Source: Acanthaster planci (lineage: Eukaryota; Echinodermata; Asteroidea; Valvatida; Acanthasteridae). From it: DNA of 34,510 bases. How positions within the stretch are numbered: the stretch's first letter is position 1; each line of letters opens with the position of its first letter. The stretch is taken from assembly GCF_001949145.1 (NCBI RefSeq), contig NW_019091535.1, forward strand, positions 182,748-217,257. The letters are read 5' to 3'. Both the position numbers and the translations under genes were made by a program. Positions 31,464-34,510 of the stretch are shown here, piece by piece. The notes under the pieces were generated by a model that did no database searches, was not told the origin of the DNA, and saw only the letters and a list, made by a program, of their open reading frames with translations.

Positions 31464-32934
31464 CTTGGCATGGAAAGGTCATGAAGACAGTGCATGAGCT
31501 CTTCAGTCTAATGAGAAGCAACAAGTGCAAGAGAAGAGCTGTTATCTTTCCATGGTTTCCTGTCTGTAAAACTCCACTACAATATTATAATAAATTATAA
31601 AAATCACAAAGTTTATGAAAATTATGTAGAAAGACTCCAGTCTACATTATCTGAATAGCAAAGAGTGTGTTTGGCCTTTTGTTTGTCATGGTAGACACAG
31701 TGTAACAAATACAAAACACTATTTGTCTAAAAATCTGTCTTCAACGTCAATATTTAAATGAGTATCTCAGTGACTACCTTAGCCTTCAGTGTTTGTCTTT
31801 TCCATTTTTATCTGTTAAGAACTTTCAAAGCCTCCTTATCTTCTTGGCAGCTGGGGGAAAGATATGATGATGGCATTGTACCTTTAAGACAGATTAGAAC
31901 TTTTGTATGGTGAGGGTTATACAGAGAGATGGTTTGCGGATACACAATGTCTAATCGATCTCTCTACAAGAGTGGTGGTTCTGAGAAAAATTGGTGAGTG
32001 AACTCAACGTTTCAACCAGCATGTTCTGGTCATTGCCATCCAGTCTTATATTCAGTCCAGTATCTCCCCCGAGGATAACCCCAGCATTCTGGTCAAAATG
32101 TTAGTTTCACACTCAACAGCATCCTCAGAACAACCACTCTGATAGTGATACCATATGGTGTGACTGCAAACTATCTCTCGGCATTGCATTTATTTAAGTC
32201 AATTGTGAGGCACTACACATGGATTTTTTCCCCTCCTCAAACAAGAACAAAAGAATGAGAAACATGTCAGTTATCCTCTTATTCCACACAGTTCTGGATA
32301 TTGAATGTTCTATGCACAAATCCTGAATTCTCAGTTTAAATTCTGATCTCCCAAAACACTCTCTTCACTGTAGTTGTGTGACATTCAAATTCTATACATT
32401 TTTTGTACTATGTGCTGCTAAAATAATGCAATTCAAAAATCCATTCAAAAAACACATGAACATGTTACATATGTACCCATATATAGTGCATGAGAAAGTA
32501 CACACTTCATGAGGGAAACCAAAAATTGTAAGTTAAAACAAATAGATCCATGCCAATGTCAACTGCGAAACTCTCTTGTATGCTTTGCTTGTGGTGTTGT
32601 CAAAACAAGTGAGACCCAATTTAGCCTTTGAAATTAATGGGAACAAAATGTTAAGAAGCTTTTTCTTTCATTTTCTCATTTCTCGTCAAGGTCTTAAATT
32701 CAGTACATGAAGTAATTTTGAACCGGGACACACTACTTATAACAGTATCTTAAAAATGTTGGCATCAGAGATCAATGCTGCATGTAAATGAACTACATGT
32801 ATGGGTGATGACTACTGAGACAGCCACTCAATTGGTGTGTTAGAGTAGCTCGAGAATTCCACAAGGATTGGACAAAGAAGCTGCCAACTGAAATATTTCG
32901 CTTTAGTAGTCAAGTACAGGTACTTGTACTGTTG
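31464..32934. other. Gene-free stretch with one inverted-repeat element
   Basis: No supportable exon was found on either strand, although upstream exons of the minus-strand gene could lie here unseen. The one structured region is the inverted-repeat element at 31969-32140. Confidence 0.4.
31969..32140. mobile_element. Inverted-repeat element of 172 bp
   Basis: AGAGTGGTGGTTCTGAG (31969-31985) is matched in reverse complement at 32124-32140 with one mismatch. Inner blocks also pair (AACTCAACGTTTC region with GTTTCACACTCAAC). The CCAGCATGTTCTGGTC and CCAGCATTCTGGTC blocks add further symmetry. No target duplication is visible. The open frames across it arise from this symmetric sequence and I do not treat them as exons. 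Confidence 0.65.
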
Positions 32935-33199
32935 TAGGCCTATCCACCAGCCTCCTCTTGTAGGCCTATCCACCAGCCAACCTCTTGTAGGCCTATCCAC
33001 GAGCCTCCGCTTGTAGGCCTATCCACCAGCCTCCGCTTGTAGGCCTATCCACCAGCCTCCGCTTGTAGGCCTATCCACCAGCCTCCGCTTGTAGGCCTAT
33101 CCACCAGCCTCCGCTTGTAGGCCTATATCCACCAGCCTCCTCTTGTAGGCCTATCCACCAGCCGACCTCTTGTAGGTTTATCCACCAGCCTCCTCTTGT
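32935..33199. repeat. Tandem array of a 26-bp unit, about ten copies
   Basis: Units begin at 32935, 32961, 32988, 33014, 33040, 33066, 33092, 33118, 33146 and 33173, mostly 26 bp apart (27-28 bp where small insertions occur). Each reads TAGGCCTATCCACCAGCC followed by TCCGCTTG or TCCTCTTG. The middle copies are nearly identical and the outer ones diverge. It ends 36 bp before the start codon of the second GPCR. Minus-strand frames reading (V)DRPTRG repeats are produced by it. Confidence 0.95.
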
Positions 33200-33234
33200 T
33201 GGGAACAGAAACCAATGTTTCATGTCTATGAACT

Positions 33235-34510
33235 ATGGCTGATAGCAGCCAACATAGCTTCTCAGTTGGGTGGATAATTGATGTTTTCGAACATCTTGCA
33301 AGCTTAGAAAGGATCATTCAAAGAAGCCAACAAATACTACAGTTAAGTACTCAGATCATCGCACCAATCGGCCTTCTCTTGAACATAATCTTTCTCTTCA
33401 CAGTCATCCGAGTGAAGTCCATGCATACAATCATCAACATCTACTTATCCAATCTGGCGGTGGCTGACTCACTTTTCCTCCTACATACATTTCTATATTC
33501 ATTGTATAAAACCATGGAGTATTATACCCTTTGGCAACAAACAATTTTAAGTGTCAGGTACATGCTCCAAACTGCTTGTAATTTCTTTGTGGTTACCATA
33601 GCAGCAGAGAGATTCTATGCAGTGCGCCATCCACTGACTTTCAGAGAGAAAGCTTCTAAATCTCGAGCAGCAAAGATATCAGCAGGACTCTGGCTGCCAA
33701 TAATTGTCATTGGGGTGTCTGTGACATATTTGCCAGACACTGTCTTCTATGACATGAACTTTTGGCTTAATTTCATCTGCACCTTTGTCTGTTTAGTTGC
33801 AACTATTGCTTTGTACATCAACATAGTGGTGACAATGTGTAGCCATGAAACCCAAACAGCCCAACCACCAAATCGTCCCAAGCAAGCAGGCATGGTCATT
33901 CGCATGATTATCATCAACACAGCTATCTTCTTCATATTGAACTCACTGGATACAGGAACAGCAATCATTGCAATGGTAAGAGACAGCTATAAAATCCCCT
34001 ACCAGTTGGTTGGAATGCTAAAACTTGAGGAAAAAGTGCACATCTTTGCTGTTTGTGCAGATGTCTTGCGACTTATCAACTGCTCCATTGATCCACTAGT
34101 CTACAGTGCCACTAACTCTGACTATCGTACAGCTGTAGTCCAGGCTTTCTCATTGCTCAAACTGGGCTGTCCTTGCTACCCAAGACAGAATCCCAGCCAA
34201 CCATCACAGCCATGGGAACAGGTTGAGCTTCATGAGATTCCGCAGCCACAAAATGACCAACAGAACCATGATACAGGGCGAAACAGCAGTAAGTTGTCAA
34301 CAACAATGTTCTACAGCAGCAAGGCATCCATGCATAGTCAGCAGCAAGTTCTAGAACATGCACACACAGAACCAGCAGGGATCCCAGTACTTGCAAGTTC
34401 TCCTCAGGAACAATGCTATAGCTTGACTGAATGCAAGCCATCCATGCAAGGGGAGTGGTGTGTGCATCCTGAACCAGCAGACAGCCAGCAGTCACTTGCA
34501 AGTACTCAGG
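33235..34510 (+). CDS. Class A (rhodopsin-family) orphan GPCR, intronless, 3' end beyond the window
   Basis: The frame from ATG 33235 (in-frame TGA just upstream at 33229) stays open for 425 codons to the window end, so the C-terminus is missing. Seven helices are visible. Landmarks are the TM1 asparagine (N50), LAVAD in TM2 (D78), ERF in place of DRY (E125-F127) followed by YAVRHPL, the TM4 tryptophan (W153), TM5 tyrosine (Y194) and DPLVY in place of NPxxY (D286-Y290). TM6 lacks the usual CWxP. There is no cysteine at the TM3 site (Gln101) and none in ECL2, so the standard disulfide is absent. The third loop is short (~203-220). A long polar, Gln/Ser-rich tail begins at ~315 after a GCPCY segment that could be palmitoylated. 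Peptide-type receptors resemble it most, but the ligand is unknown. Confidence 0.9.
   Translation, partial: MADSSQHSFSVGWIIDVFEHLASLERIIQRSQQILQLSTQIIAPIGLLLNIIFLFTVIRVKSMHTIINIYLSNLAVADSLFLLHTFLYSLYKTMEYYTLWQQTILSVRYMLQTACNFFVVTIAAERFYAVRHPLTFREKASKSRAAKISAGLWLPIIVIGVSVTYLPDTVFYDMNFWLNFICTFVCLVATIALYINIVVTMCSHETQTAQPPNRPKQAGMVIRMIIINTAIFFILNSLDTGTAIIAMVRDSYKIPYQLVGMLKLEEKVHIFAVCADVLRLINCSIDPLVYSATNSDYRTAVVQAFSLLKLGCPCYPRQNPSQPSQPWEQVELHEIPQPQNDQQNHDTGRNSSKLSTTMFYSSKASMHSQQQVLEHAHTEPAGIPVLASSPQEQCYSLTECKPSMQGEWCVHPEPADSQQSLASTQ

Noticed and set aside
32000-32100. Coding exon on either strand (peptides such as NAGVILGGDTGLNIRLDG)
   Set aside because: The segment lies wholly inside a symmetric inverted-repeat element, and its splice sites do not fit neighbouring exons.
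32935-33199. Possible CRISPR array
   Set aside because: The whole unit repeats with no unique spacers and the context is eukaryotic; it is a plain tandem repeat.

Overview
The window is eukaryotic and looks like the genome of a marine invertebrate. Coding sequence is sparse and split by GT-AG introns, or lies in single-exon GPCR genes. The rest is AT-leaning DNA rich in small DNA-transposon remnants, a SINE-type tail with (ATT)n, microsatellites and frequent TAGGCCTA and TACATGTA motifs. This style is most like an echinoderm, with hemichordate or amphioxus as alternatives. That placement is an inference; nothing here fixes the species.

Layout on the + strand. 1-4546 holds no gene I can support: a 24-bp palindrome, a TTTG-type microsatellite and an old hAT-like copy carrying a SINE tail. 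4547-4708 is the N-terminal stub of a HARBI1/Harbinger-type transposase. 5657-5807 could be a lone first exon (weak). 6449-7933 is a complete, intronless class A GPCR of 494 aa with a very long third intracellular loop. 8218-13712 is gene-poor, with a small inverted-repeat element and three 21-bp palindromic repeats.

The main gene runs from 13713 to 26053 in nine exons. All phases agree, and together they give one 475-aa reading frame. Its C-terminal ~120 residues are a complete dCTP pyrophosphatase (DCTPP1, all-alpha NTP pyrophosphatase/MazG-like fold) with the metal-binding ExxE and ExxD motifs intact. The N-terminal ~350 residues match no family I recognise. Either this is a real fusion, or two adjacent transcription units are being read as one; an in-frame ATG at 21820 would give a normal-sized 148-aa DCTPP1. 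A polyadenylation signal at 27718 ends the 3' UTR. The introns are packed with transposon remnants: an 832-bp MULE-like element with ~100-bp terminal inverted repeats and a 9-bp target duplication, a 354-bp hAT element with an 8-bp duplication, a foldback element, a pogo/Tigger-type element and two hairpins.

From 28423 to 31463, four minus-strand exons with consistent phases encode the C-terminal part of a single-pass membrane protein I do not recognise; it converges tail-to-tail with the DCTPP1 gene. After another inverted-repeat element, a tandem array of a 26-bp unit (32935-33199) lies just upstream of a second intronless class A GPCR. That GPCR starts at 33235 and is still open at the window end. 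Both GPCRs lack the usual cysteine at the top of TM3.
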